NCBI GenBank assembly: GCA_903930165.1
Contig: CAIYXO010000651.1
Location: 1-16,254, forward strand
DNA from: an uncultured Verrucomicrobiota bacterium
Lineage (GTDB): Bacteria > Verrucomicrobiota > Verrucomicrobiia > Limisphaerales > UBA9464
Direction: 5' to 3'
DNA: 16,254 nt
Made by a program: the position numbers and the translations under genes. The notes under the pieces are model-generated. The model saw nothing but the letters and a program-made list of their open reading frames with translations. It was not told where the DNA came from and searched no databases. This document shows positions 8,259 to 15,524 of the stretch, piece by piece; positions within the stretch are counted from its first letter, which is position 1; each line of letters opens with the position of its first letter.

Positions 8259-9269
8259 TCAGGACTTCTTCAGTATCGCCAACCCCCGCAGCAGGTCCAA
8301 ACCCCGCGCCAGCGCGGGGTCCCGGACGATTGGCGATGCCTTCACCTCGGTCTTCGCGTCGCCTGGGAGCAATCCCTCCCGCTGGGCGCGCACCAGGTCC
8401 GCCTCGTTGATCCGTCGCCGGGGAGACGATCCCGGTTCGCTCGGCTTCGATCCACCGTCGGAGGCGGCACCGCTGGAAAACGTCGCGAACGGATCCTCAA
8501 GATGAAGTCGGTCTTGCTCGGTGGAACCGCGCACCAGGATGTCCGGTTCGAGTCCGCCCCGCGGCAGCACCGAACCATCTCCAAGCCGAACCGCCGACAG
8601 CGGAAGCCGGATGCGACCGCCGCCTTCGAGGTCGAATTCCTCCATCACCGCGATGTCGCCGCCCGTGACCCGGCCCACGAGGATGGCCGAGGCTTCCCGG
8701 CGCAGCAGCGCAGCCAACGCCCCGGCCGCGCCCCGGGTTTCCTCGTTCACCAGGACCGCAACCGGCTTTCTCCAAGCCGCGGCGGCACCATCGACGGTGG
8801 TCCGGCCAGCACCCCAGTCCAGGATTTCGCCGGCTTCCCCGGAGAAGAGGCTTCCCGCCTGACCTGCCGCCTCGAAGGAGCTGCCCCGGGCGAAGCGGAG
8901 GTCCAGGATGAGCCCCACCGCGTTCCGGGTCCATTCCGCATCCCCCAAGGCCGCACGAAGCTGTGGAGAAAGTCCGGGACCGACCTGTCCCACGCGGAGA
9001 TAGAGGATTTCGCCGTCGAATCGTCGCTTCCCGGCCAACACCTCCCCCGCTTCCGGGGGCGCGGGCTCGGCGGTGGCATCCACCAGGGTCCCGCCGAACT
9101 TCTCGATCAACGCCAAGGAAGCGGCACGGTCGAATTCGTTGGTCGCCAGCCCCAGGCGCGAACGCAACTGGGGAAGAAGGCGGTCAGGAGGAGTCAACGG
9201 GCCCTGATCGGCCGTGGCCGAAATCATGGAGGCCAGGAACAGGTTCAGGACCGGGACGCAGCGTCGCAT
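8259..9269 (-). CDS. Secreted S41-peptidase-like protein lacking catalytic Ser and Lys
   Basis: Exported protein of 336 residues with the fold signature of the tail-specific protease (S41/CtpA) family. From the ATG at 9269 a short signal peptide is predicted (MRRCVPVLNLFLASMISATA). The alternative in-frame GTG at 9290 only adds seven polar residues. The S41 core is recognisable: ILYLRVGQVG at about 88-97, GLILDLRFARGSS near 119-131 (family motif DLRxNxGG), KPVAVLVNEETRG at 168-180, ILVGRVTGG at 196-204, and LPRGGLEPDI near 235-244. No PDZ domain is visible. Aligned with CtpB/Tsp, the catalytic Ser is Gly180 and the Lys of GKG is Asp205, so proteolysis is unlikely. A binding or scaffold role is possible. 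The C-terminal ~85 residues are polar, without a named domain. The gene lies 64 bases after batE and 56 bases before hisD, so it is probably co-transcribed with both. Confidence 0.78.
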   Translation of the reverse strand: MRRCVPVLNLFLASMISATADQGPLTPPDRLLPQLRSRLGLATNEFDRAASLALIEKFGGTLVDATAEPAPPEAGEVLAGKRRFDGEILYLRVGQVGPGLSPQLRAALGDAEWTRNAVGLILDLRFARGSSFEAAGQAGSLFSGEAGEILDWGAGRTTVDGAAAAWRKPVAVLVNEETRGAAGALAALLRREASAILVGRVTGGDIAVMEEFDLEGGGRIRLPLSAVRLGDGSVLPRGGLEPDILVRGSTEQDRLHLEDPFATFSSGAASDGGSKPSEPGSSPRRRINEADLVRAQREGLLPGDAKTEVKASPIVRDPALARGLDLLRGLAILKKS

Positions 9270-9333
9270 TTCGCGGGACTTATCGGACACCCCGGGGACG
9301 CGGGCAACGAAAGTTCAGGAACCGTCCCTTCTC

Positions 9334-10071
9334 TCAGGGCGGGATCTGGATCACCTGGCTGCCGGGCAGCCAGCCGACATGACCGAAGGAGTCGACGATG
9401 CGGATCCAGGGGCCACGGACCTCGTCCACGCGAACCTCGGCGCCGTCCGGAAGCGGAAAGGCGACCGAGGATTCGTCGACAGGACCGAACCGGGCCGCCA
9501 CACCTTGACCGACAACCACCGCATCCGGGGCGGAACGGGTTCCGGCCAACGAGACCGAGTAGCCCAGGAGCAGCAGGATCGTCGCGGCGCCGAGACGGTT
9601 CATCCATCTGCGGAAGTGCCCCGCTCGATCGTCGCGATCCAGTCCGACGAAGAGCAGGATCGCCCAGCTCCAGGCCGCGACGGCGGCCGGAACCGCCCAG
9701 CGACGAGGCGGCAGCCGCCGCACCCATTGTGTCCACTCGGGCCCCGCCCCGCCTGCTACCTGACGACGCGCGAGTTCGAGGTTGCCGCGGATCTCTCCAC
9801 GGCCTGGCTCCGCCCGCTCGGCCAAACGCCAGGCGGCGATGGCCCTTCCCACCTCGCCGTTTCGGAAGCGGGCGTTGCCGAGGTTGTAGAGCACGCCTAC
9901 CGACGGCCGTCCGTTCGTGAGGGCCCGTTCGAAATGCCCCACCGACTCCTGGAAACGCCCCGAGGAATAGGCCGCGATACCACGGTCGAAGTCGGACTGT
10001 GCCGCGGCGCGGATCGCAAAGAGGAACAACCCGCACACGATCCGCAAAAGGATGGAAACGGCGGTGTTCAC
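9334..10071 (-). CDS. batE: BatE-like TPR/SH3 protein of the aerotolerance operon
   Basis: Membrane protein of 245 residues at the end of the Bat gene set. The GTG start at 10071 overlaps the batD stop (GTGA, 10068-10071) and is preceded by AAGGGAG at 5 bases. Residues 1-25 form a signal peptide (ending AIRAAAQ). Two or more TPR units follow at about 26-107, including VLYNLGNARFRNGEVGRAI and AWRLAERAEPGRGEIRGNL. Two membrane segments lie near 123-143 and 158-176. The C-terminal 60 residues form a bacterial SH3-like domain (GVAARFGPVDESS, then WIRIVDSFGHVGWLPGSQV). This TPR-TM-TM-SH3 order is the BatE layout known from Bacteroides and Leptospira Bat clusters. TPR and SH3 parts suggest a protein-docking role in the Bat membrane complex. 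Its biochemical activity is not established in the family. Confidence 0.87.
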   Translation of the reverse strand: MNTAVSILLRIVCGLFLFAIRAAAQSDFDRGIAAYSSGRFQESVGHFERALTNGRPSVGVLYNLGNARFRNGEVGRAIAAWRLAERAEPGRGEIRGNLELARRQVAGGAGPEWTQWVRRLPPRRWAVPAAVAAWSWAILLFVGLDRDDRAGHFRRWMNRLGAATILLLLGYSVSLAGTRSAPDAVVVGQGVAARFGPVDESSVAFPLPDGAEVRVDEVRGPWIRIVDSFGHVGWLPGSQVIQIPP

Positions 10072-11861
10072 GGGGACTCCCTTGTCAGCGACTGGAGCTC
10101 ACCAACCACCCGCTCCGTCATCTCAAGCCACGTCGCCAACTCGTCGGGAAGGGCCATCGGGGCGAAGCGCGCGGCATCCGACGCGGCGAACAACCGCCTC
10201 AGGTTCTCGATCGATTCCTCGGAAACGCCCTGCTCACGGAGCGGGTCCACCACATCCACCGCCGTCAAGGAAGCTCCCGAGGCCAATCCAAGACTCAGGG
10301 ACACCTGCTGTCGGAGCAGCGCCGACAACGCGTCGAAGAAGGCCTTGGAATCCCCGGCCGCGGCGGCCCGACGCAGCGCCGCCTGCTGGTCGCGAAGCGT
10401 CATTTCGGCCAGGTGCCTCCGGGTTGGGGCCTGGCGCCGGTTGCGCCGCCGCCGAAGGCCACGAAACCCGACGAAAAGGCCGAGACCGACGAATGGAGCC
10501 AGCAGCACCAACCCGAAGTACTCCGAGTCGAGCGGGGCGGAATCGACCGAGATCGCGGGACCGGCGGCGGGCATCAGAGGCTGGAGTCCTCCCGCTCCCT
10601 GCGGCGGTGTGCGAACGGCCTCGGGGGCGGCCGACTTCGAAGGATCCGCCGCCGCCGCCGTCGCCTCCCCGCCCGCCTCGGGTTCGACGACCTGGATGGG
10701 AATCGGCTTCAGCCGCGCCGTGGAATACCGGCCCACCTGCGGATCGAAGAAGCTGAAGGGCTGGAACTCCAACGCGGTCACCTCGGTGGAGTCGACCACC
10801 ACGGCTTCCTCGAAAACCTTGGTTCCGGTGAGGCCCAAGGGATCGGCAGGTTCGAAAAGGTTGGTTCCCGGATAGGTCTGGAGCCCAGGCGCCTTCACCA
10901 GTCTCGGCGACGGCAGCCCGTCGAAGGATCCATTGCCGCGGACAAGGAATCGAATCGTGACGGCGTCCCCGCGGTTCAGGTTGGTGCGGGAGACCGTGGC
11001 CTCGATCTGGAACCGGCCGACCGCGCCGCCGAAGTCGGCCGGACGCCCGGCAGTGGGAAGCGGCAGCACCTTCAGCCGCCGACCCGGCGCCTCCAAGGCG
11101 AACCGTTTCAGTTCCGCTCCTCCGCCGAAGAAGTCGTCGATGAGGCTGCGAGCACGACGGCGGCCCACCTCGGCGACCACCTCCATGGAAACGGGCCCCA
11201 GGACCAGGTCGCCTTCCTTGGTCGGGATGACCGCCTGCCGGCTGGCCGATACTCCCACCAGCACTCCGTCCCGGATCACCTGGGAGCTGATTCCAGGACC
11301 GGTCCGTCCGACCACGAATCCGTCGAACGACATCTTGTGGGGAGTCGCTTCACGGAGGTTCAGGGTCGACTGGATCTGGATCTCACAGGCCAGCGTCTCG
11401 CCGAGATAGCAGGTGTCGCGAGCTGTATACAGGTGCAGCGTGACTGGGTCGTTCCGCGGTTCCGTGGCCAGCACCTGTGCGGAAACCGGCTCGGTCCGGA
11501 GAACCCCGGCCGAAGTCGGAACCGAAATGGAGGGGATGCGCAGTTCCCCGGTTCCACGCAGGGAACCGCGGTATCGGATGACCACCTGGAAGGACGAGAC
11601 GCCGTTGAGGATCTGCTGCCGTTGTTCCTGTCCCAGCGATTCCGTGAACACGAGGATCTGGCTGTTCGGAATGGACGGGATCGCGCTGGGAACCGCGTCC
11701 TCCACCACGATCCGCATCGGGATCACCTCGCCGTCCTCCATGAACTCGCGGTCCAATTCGAGCCGTGCCGTCGCACCCGCAAGCACCGTCTGGAGACCCC
11801 AGGCGAGGATGCATGTCCACAGGGCACGAAGCCCGGTACATCTGGCGTCCCGATGTCGCAT
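10068..11861 (-). CDS. batD: BatD family protein (oxygen-tolerance domain)
   Basis: Large exported membrane protein of about 597 residues with one C-terminal anchor. I chose the ATG at 11861, which forms TGATG with the upstream stop and has AAGGAA 9 bases ahead; two GTG codons at 11867 and 11864 are alternatives. A signal peptide covers about 1-31 (CILAWGLQTVLAGATA). Immunoglobulin-like beta-rich periplasmic repeats follow to about 400. They contain typical BatD phrases: ADFGGAVGRFQIEATVS, NRGDAVTIRFLVRGNGS and FQPFSFFDPQVGRY. An Ala/Pro/Gly-rich linker (about 396-440) leads to a TM segment near 448-468 (FGLVLLAPFVGLGLFVGF). The cytoplasmic tail starts with a basic stretch (RRRRNRRQ) and is helical and Ala/Leu-rich. 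The family is named for Bacteroides aerotolerance and is consistently encoded beside VWA proteins; its molecular role is unproven. It sits between batBC and batE with overlaps on both sides. Confidence 0.92.
   Translation of the reverse strand: MRHRDARCTGLRALWTCILAWGLQTVLAGATARLELDREFMEDGEVIPMRIVVEDAVPSAIPSIPNSQILVFTESLGQEQRQQILNGVSSFQVVIRYRGSLRGTGELRIPSISVPTSAGVLRTEPVSAQVLATEPRNDPVTLHLYTARDTCYLGETLACEIQIQSTLNLREATPHKMSFDGFVVGRTGPGISSQVIRDGVLVGVSASRQAVIPTKEGDLVLGPVSMEVVAEVGRRRARSLIDDFFGGGAELKRFALEAPGRRLKVLPLPTAGRPADFGGAVGRFQIEATVSRTNLNRGDAVTIRFLVRGNGSFDGLPSPRLVKAPGLQTYPGTNLFEPADPLGLTGTKVFEEAVVVDSTEVTALEFQPFSFFDPQVGRYSTARLKPIPIQVVEPEAGGEATAAAADPSKSAAPEAVRTPPQGAGGLQPLMPAAGPAISVDSAPLDSEYFGLVLLAPFVGLGLFVGFRGLRRRRNRRQAPTRRHLAEMTLRDQQAALRRAAAAGDSKAFFDALSALLRQQVSLSLGLASGASLTAVDVVDPLREQGVSEESIENLRRLFAASDAARFAPMALPDELATWLEMTERVVGELQSLTRESP
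10077..10083 (-). promoter_or_regulatory. Ribosome binding site of batE
   Basis: AAGGGAG on the minus strand, inside the end of batD, is 5 bases before the GTG at 10071. It supports the GTG as the true batE start despite the overlap. Confidence 0.7.
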
Positions 11862-13948
11862 CACCACGGCTTCCTTGAGCGACGGGCTGGGGTGTTCTCA
11901 CCGTTCTGACCTCCGTTCCGGTTGCGCAGGACCAAGGCCCGCTCCCGGCCTTTCTGCGCATCCAGGACCTTCTCCGCTTCCCGAACCGTCATCATCGTAC
12001 CCTGACGTCGGTCCTTGCCGTCGTCGGCCCCGGCGGGATCAGAGCCCCGCTGGTCTTGTCCGTCACGTCCCACCGACGCGGCCGAGCCTTCCTGGTTCCC
12101 CTTTTCACCGTTCTTCTCCCCGTCCTTGGCCTTCCCTTCCGGGGACTCCTTGTCGTCCTTCGGCTCGCCGGGTTCCTGTCCCGCCTGGTTCGGTTCCTTC
12201 TGCTGCGGCTGGGACTGATCTGACGCGTCGTCACCCTCGCCCTTTTGAGATTGGGGCTCGCGGTCCTTGGATCCCTGGTCCTTTTCCGAGCCCTGCTTCT
12301 GCTTCTGCCGCTTCTGGGAGTTGGCGTCGCCCTTCTGATCCTTCTTCTCGTCCTTCTTGTCGTCCTTGTCGGAATCGCCGTCCCGTTGCTGCTGCTGCTC
12401 CGGTGGAGGAGGAATGGACTCGATGGCGCGGCGTACGAACTCCGCGTTGTCCCGCGCCGCGGCATCGCCCGTGTCGAGCTTCTTGGCGGCCGCGAAGCTG
12501 GAAAGCGACTGCCTCCACTGCTCCTTCTTCGCTTCGGCTTCGGCCTCGGCCTCTCCCAGGCGGAAGCGTGCGTTTCCCAGGTTGTACCAGGCCTGTTGCT
12601 GCAAGGAGATGTCCGGGGACCTCAACACCTGTTCATAGTGTTCCGCCGCGGCCTTGAAGTCCCCCATCCGGTAGGCCGCGTCCCCGGCGTTGAATCGGAG
12701 CCGGAGATCCTCCGGGTTCTTCCGCGAAAGATCCTCGTAGAGGGACCTGGCCGTCTTGAAGTCCCCGGACTCGTACTTCCTCAACGCTTCGTCGGCCGGA
12801 CCCGCCTCCATCCTTGGAACGACAGCCAGGCCCAAGAGAAGGCCCAACCCCATTCCCGCAGCGGTGACCACCCCCGCGGGAATCACCGGCGGGGCCGTGG
12901 TCCCGGAGCCTTGACGCACACCCGACGCGGACACCTTCCGTTTGTCGGACGCGGCGTCCGAGACCAGGAACTCGAACAGCAGCAGGAGCAATCCGGCACC
13001 GAGCGGCCACTGGAAGCGTTCGATCCGCGTACGCTGCCGCGAGGATTCGAACCGGGTGGCCTCCAGCGGGGCGATACCGCGGCTGTAGAGGTCCTTCATG
13101 GTCTGCCCCGAGCGAAGCGGCATGTGGAACCCGTTGGCCGCCCCCGCGATCTGAACCAATAGCGCCTCGTTCAGCCTCGAACGCACCGGGTTTCCGTCCT
13201 CGTCCTTCAGGAACACCGAGTTCCCGAACGGATCCGAACTCTTCAGCACCTCGCCGTTCGGCGTTCCGACGCCGACGGTGAAAAGACGGATCCCGACACG
13301 CGCGAGCGTTCGCGCCGCCGAGAGGGCCATCTCGTCATGGTCTTCGCCGTCGGTGAGCAGGATCACGACCTTTTGCGCGCCGGATTCCCCGGAGAAGGCC
13401 TCCGCCGCCTCGTCCAACGCCGCACCAATCGAAGTTCCCTGCTCGGGAATGAGATCCGGGTCCAGGGCCGCCACGTTCTGCCGGAAGGCCTCGGCATCCA
13501 ACGCCAGGGGACATTGGACGAACGCGGTACCCGCGAAGGCCACGAGACCCAACCGGTCGGACTTCGCATGCGCGATCAGGTCGTAGCACGCGAGCTTGGC
13601 GCGGACGAGACGGCTGGGCGCCACGTCGTTGGCCAGCATGGATCGCGAGACGTCGACGCAGACCACGATGTCACGCCCGCTCGCCTGGACGACTTCCTCC
13701 CCTTCTCCCCACCTGGGACGGGCCAATCCAAGGAGGACGAGACAGAGCCCCAGGGTCACCATCACCCGCTTGACCACCGGTCGACGGCGGGACAACCCGG
13801 AAGTGAGGTCCGGGAGCAGGCGGGCCCGGACGAAGAGGTTCACGGCGTCGCGATTGCGCCGCCAGGTCCAGAAGAGGAACCAGCCGCACAGCGGCGTGAG
13901 CAACGCGGCCAGCAAGGCCATCTTGGGTTGCGCGAAGTCCATGTTCAT
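11861..13948 (-). CDS. batB: BatB-BatC fusion: membrane VWA domain plus TPR and charged tail
   Basis: A 695-residue inner-membrane protein that joins what are two genes (batB and batC) in Bacteroides-type clusters. TM segments lie at about 10-29 and 62-76. A von Willebrand A domain (about 92-290) keeps a complete MIDAS metal site: D99-V-S101-R-S103, T172 in QGTSIG, and D200 in LLTDGEDHD. A TM segment at about 313-330 closes the BatB part. Another hydrophobic segment (357-377) begins the BatC part, with TPR units at about 385-500 (DEALRKYESGDFKTARSLYE, LRLRFNAGDAAYRMGDFKAA, WYNLGNARFRLGE). An acidic/Lys/Gln low-complexity tail (515-650) ends in MTVREAEKVLDAQKGRER, the short conserved end seen in BatC-like proteins. 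The ATG at 13948 overlaps the batA stop (ATGA). No ribosome site is evident, so translation probably depends on coupling. The gene product likely pairs with BatA and BatD at the membrane. Confidence 0.93.
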   Translation of the reverse strand: MNMDFAQPKMALLAALLTPLCGWFLFWTWRRNRDAVNLFVRARLLPDLTSGLSRRRPVVKRVMVTLGLCLVLLGLARPRWGEGEEVVQASGRDIVVCVDVSRSMLANDVAPSRLVRAKLACYDLIAHAKSDRLGLVAFAGTAFVQCPLALDAEAFRQNVAALDPDLIPEQGTSIGAALDEAAEAFSGESGAQKVVILLTDGEDHDEMALSAARTLARVGIRLFTVGVGTPNGEVLKSSDPFGNSVFLKDEDGNPVRSRLNEALLVQIAGAANGFHMPLRSGQTMKDLYSRGIAPLEATRFESSRQRTRIERFQWPLGAGLLLLLFEFLVSDAASDKRKVSASGVRQGSGTTAPPVIPAGVVTAAGMGLGLLLGLAVVPRMEAGPADEALRKYESGDFKTARSLYEDLSRKNPEDLRLRFNAGDAAYRMGDFKAAAEHYEQVLRSPDISLQQQAWYNLGNARFRLGEAEAEAEAKKEQWRQSLSSFAAAKKLDTGDAAARDNAEFVRRAIESIPPPPEQQQQRDGDSDKDDKKDEKKDQKGDANSQKRQKQKQGSEKDQGSKDREPQSQKGEGDDASDQSQPQQKEPNQAGQEPGEPKDDKESPEGKAKDGEKNGEKGNQEGSAASVGRDGQDQRGSDPAGADDGKDRRQGTMMTVREAEKVLDAQKGRERALVLRNRNGGQNGENTPARRSRKPW
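11871..11876 (-). promoter_or_regulatory. Ribosome binding site of batD
   Basis: AAGGAA on the minus strand, within the last codons of the upstream gene, is 9 bases before the ATG at 11861. It is only 3 bases from the first alternative GTG (11867), which favours the ATG, although the GTG at 11864 (6 bases) is also possible. Confidence 0.55.
12531..12554 (-). repeat. Four-unit hexanucleotide repeat inside batBC
   Basis: Four tandem copies of a six-base unit (GCTTCG, GCTTCG, GCCTCG, GCCTCT on the plus strand) encode an alternating Glu-Ala run at about residues 467-474. The run interrupts the TPR region between LGNARFRLGE and the following helix. Its unit length keeps the frame if copies are gained or lost. 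Confidence 0.6.
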
Positions 13949-14943
13949 GGGAGCCGTCGCCAGACGGTGTTGCCCAACACGATTTCAAGGAGGAGGAACA
14001 CGACCGCCGGCGTCACGAACCAACCCATCAGCTCTCCATAGAGTGCGTGTTGATGGGTCTCCAGTTCGGTTTTCTCCAACCGGTCGATCTCCTCGTAGAT
14101 CGACTTGAGGGTCTTGGTGCTGTCGGCACGGAAGTAACGTCCGCCGGTACGTTCGGCGATGCGGGTCAGCGTCTCGTCGTCGATGTCCACCGGCACCTGA
14201 CGGTAGACCTTGCGGCCGAAGGCGTCCCTGCCGACCGGCATCGGGGCGTTGCCGCGGATGCCGACCCCGATGGCGTAGACCTTGACCCCCAAAGACTGGG
14301 CCGCTTCCGCGGCGGTGAGCGGCGGGATGGTTCCGGCGTTGTTCTGGCCGTCGGTGATGAGCAGCGCAATCCGGCTCTTCGACTTGAGTTCCCTCAGTCG
14401 ATTCACGGCGGCGCTCAAACCGGAACCGATGGCCGTGCCCTGCTCCCCCAGCACCTCGAGACGATCGAGATGCCGGACCAGGAACTCGTGGTCCAAGGTG
14501 GGAGGTGCCGCTATGTAGGCGTAGCTTGAGAACACCGCCAACCCGATCCGGTCGTTGGGACGGTTCCGGATGAAGGATTTCAGGGTCTCCTTCGCGACGG
14601 CCAGTCGATTGACCCGCTCGCCCTTCAGCTCGAAATCCTCGCTCAACATCGAGACCGACAAGTCGAGGGCGACCGCGATGTCGATCCCGCTGGCCTTTCT
14701 CGGCAGCTCCCCCTCGGCGATCTGCGGTCTCGACATTCCGATGCAGACCAAGGCCAACGAAACCCAGCGAAGCCCCGCGAGCACCCGTCCCGCCAACGAG
14801 CGGTCCATCTGCAGCACCCCCTTCACCAGGCTCAGGCTGGAGAAGAGGAAGACCGGCTCCCGGAAGCTACGGCGGCGGTGGACAACCAACACGGGCAGCA
14901 GCACCAGACCCAGCAACCACCATGGCGAGGCAAAATGGATCAT
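13945..14943 (-). CDS. batA: BatA: membrane-anchored VWA-domain protein
   Basis: Inner-membrane protein of 332 residues. TM segments lie at about 8-22 and 55-70, and a C-terminal TM at about 306-325 (GWFVTPAVVFLLLEIVLG). Between them is a VWA domain (about 86-290) with intact MIDAS residues: D94, S96 and S98 in DLSVSM, T170 in GEQGTAIG, and D198 in LLITDGQNN. The hydrophobic start (FASPWWLLGLVLLPVL) is typical of BatA/BatB. In the family this protein is thought to present a metal-dependent binding surface to partner proteins under control of a MoxR AAA+ ATPase. No moxR is visible here; it would lie past the right edge. The ATG at 14943 overlaps the previous stop by four bases and has GGAGGC 6 bases ahead. 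The stop overlaps the start of batBC by four bases. Confidence 0.94.
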   Translation of the reverse strand: MIHFASPWWLLGLVLLPVLVVHRRRSFREPVFLFSSLSLVKGVLQMDRSLAGRVLAGLRWVSLALVCIGMSRPQIAEGELPRKASGIDIAVALDLSVSMLSEDFELKGERVNRLAVAKETLKSFIRNRPNDRIGLAVFSSYAYIAAPPTLDHEFLVRHLDRLEVLGEQGTAIGSGLSAAVNRLRELKSKSRIALLITDGQNNAGTIPPLTAAEAAQSLGVKVYAIGVGIRGNAPMPVGRDAFGRKVYRQVPVDIDDETLTRIAERTGGRYFRADSTKTLKSIYEEIDRLEKTELETHQHALYGELMGWFVTPAVVFLLLEIVLGNTVWRRLP

Positions 14944-15524
14944 CGCGATGCCTCCGTGTGAACCGGTTCCGGGCGGGGCAGAGGTTGGGATTCGACCCCG
15001 GTCTCGTCGACCAACGCCGAGGCCATCTGATGCAACCTCTCCAGGTCCGCACGCCCCGGTTCACCGCGCGCAAACTTGACCAGGTCGCATTGGATCATGA
15101 AGTCGCGGAGAAGCTCCTTGTGGCGGAGGTCCAAGGCGATGCTTTCCCGGAGTCCCTCAAGGAACTCCTCCGTGGTTTGGTCCGGTGCCCGAAGTCCGAA
15201 CCGTTCCTCCAGGTACACCCGGACGATCTCCGAAAGCAGGGTGCAGAATGGCTCGGGCTGGTCGAGCACTCCCCAGGCCTCCGAAAGCCGGGTCCTCGCC
15301 CTGGCTGCCGCCGTCTCCCGCACTTGGGCGGCGCCGCGGCCGGGTGGCTTCCGGCGCCACCAGACCCAGGCCAAGATCGCCAAGGGCACCGCGACCAGAA
15401 GCCCGCGCACGACCCAAGGCGCCACAAGGGCCAGGTCCAATGGCCCACGGATGTCCTGCAACTGCCGCGGAACCGCGGGGGCGTTCGTAGCCACGACGGC
15501 CTGGGCCAGAAGACCCGGGATCAT
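14940..15524 (-). CDS. DUF4381-like membrane protein of the Bat operon
   Basis: A 194-residue protein of unknown biochemical function. The position between a DUF58 protein and BatA, plus the layout, match the DUF4381 family. A short N-terminal periplasmic segment (about 1-33) precedes one TM helix (about 34-57, VAPWVVRGLLVAVPLAILAWVWW). A basic stop-transfer stretch (RRKPPGR) and a helical cytoplasmic domain (about 65-185) follow. Recognisable pieces of the soluble part are SEIVRVYLEERFGL (about 98-111), TTEEFLEGL (about 117-125) and LLRDFMIQCDLVKFARGEP (about 138-156); the last resembles the typical CDxxKFA motif of this family. The ATG at 15524 overlaps the DUF58 stop (ATGA) and has a strong AAGGAGG ahead. 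It is expected to act with BatA, BatB and BatD in the same complex, inferred only from gene order. Confidence 0.82.
   Translation of the reverse strand: MIPGLLAQAVVATNAPAVPRQLQDIRGPLDLALVAPWVVRGLLVAVPLAILAWVWWRRKPPGRGAAQVRETAAARARTRLSEAWGVLDQPEPFCTLLSEIVRVYLEERFGLRAPDQTTEEFLEGLRESIALDLRHKELLRDFMIQCDLVKFARGEPGRADLERLHQMASALVDETGVESQPLPRPEPVHTEASR
14950..14955 (-). promoter_or_regulatory. Ribosome binding site of batA
   Basis: GGAGGC on the minus strand is 6 bases before the ATG at 14943, within the last codons of the upstream gene. It fixes the batA start in spite of the ATGA overlap. Confidence 0.7.

Noticed and set aside
8502..9920. A 472-codon plus-strand open frame opposite batE and the S41-like gene
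   Set aside because: It spans the antisense of two genes and their gap, has low-complexity Arg/Pro/Gly sequence, and no family resemblance.
9999..11909. A 636-codon open frame on the plus strand opposite batD
   Set aside because: It is antisense to a well-recognised BatD, has Arg/Gly/Pro-rich composition and no recognisable domain. Such shadows are expected at this GC content.
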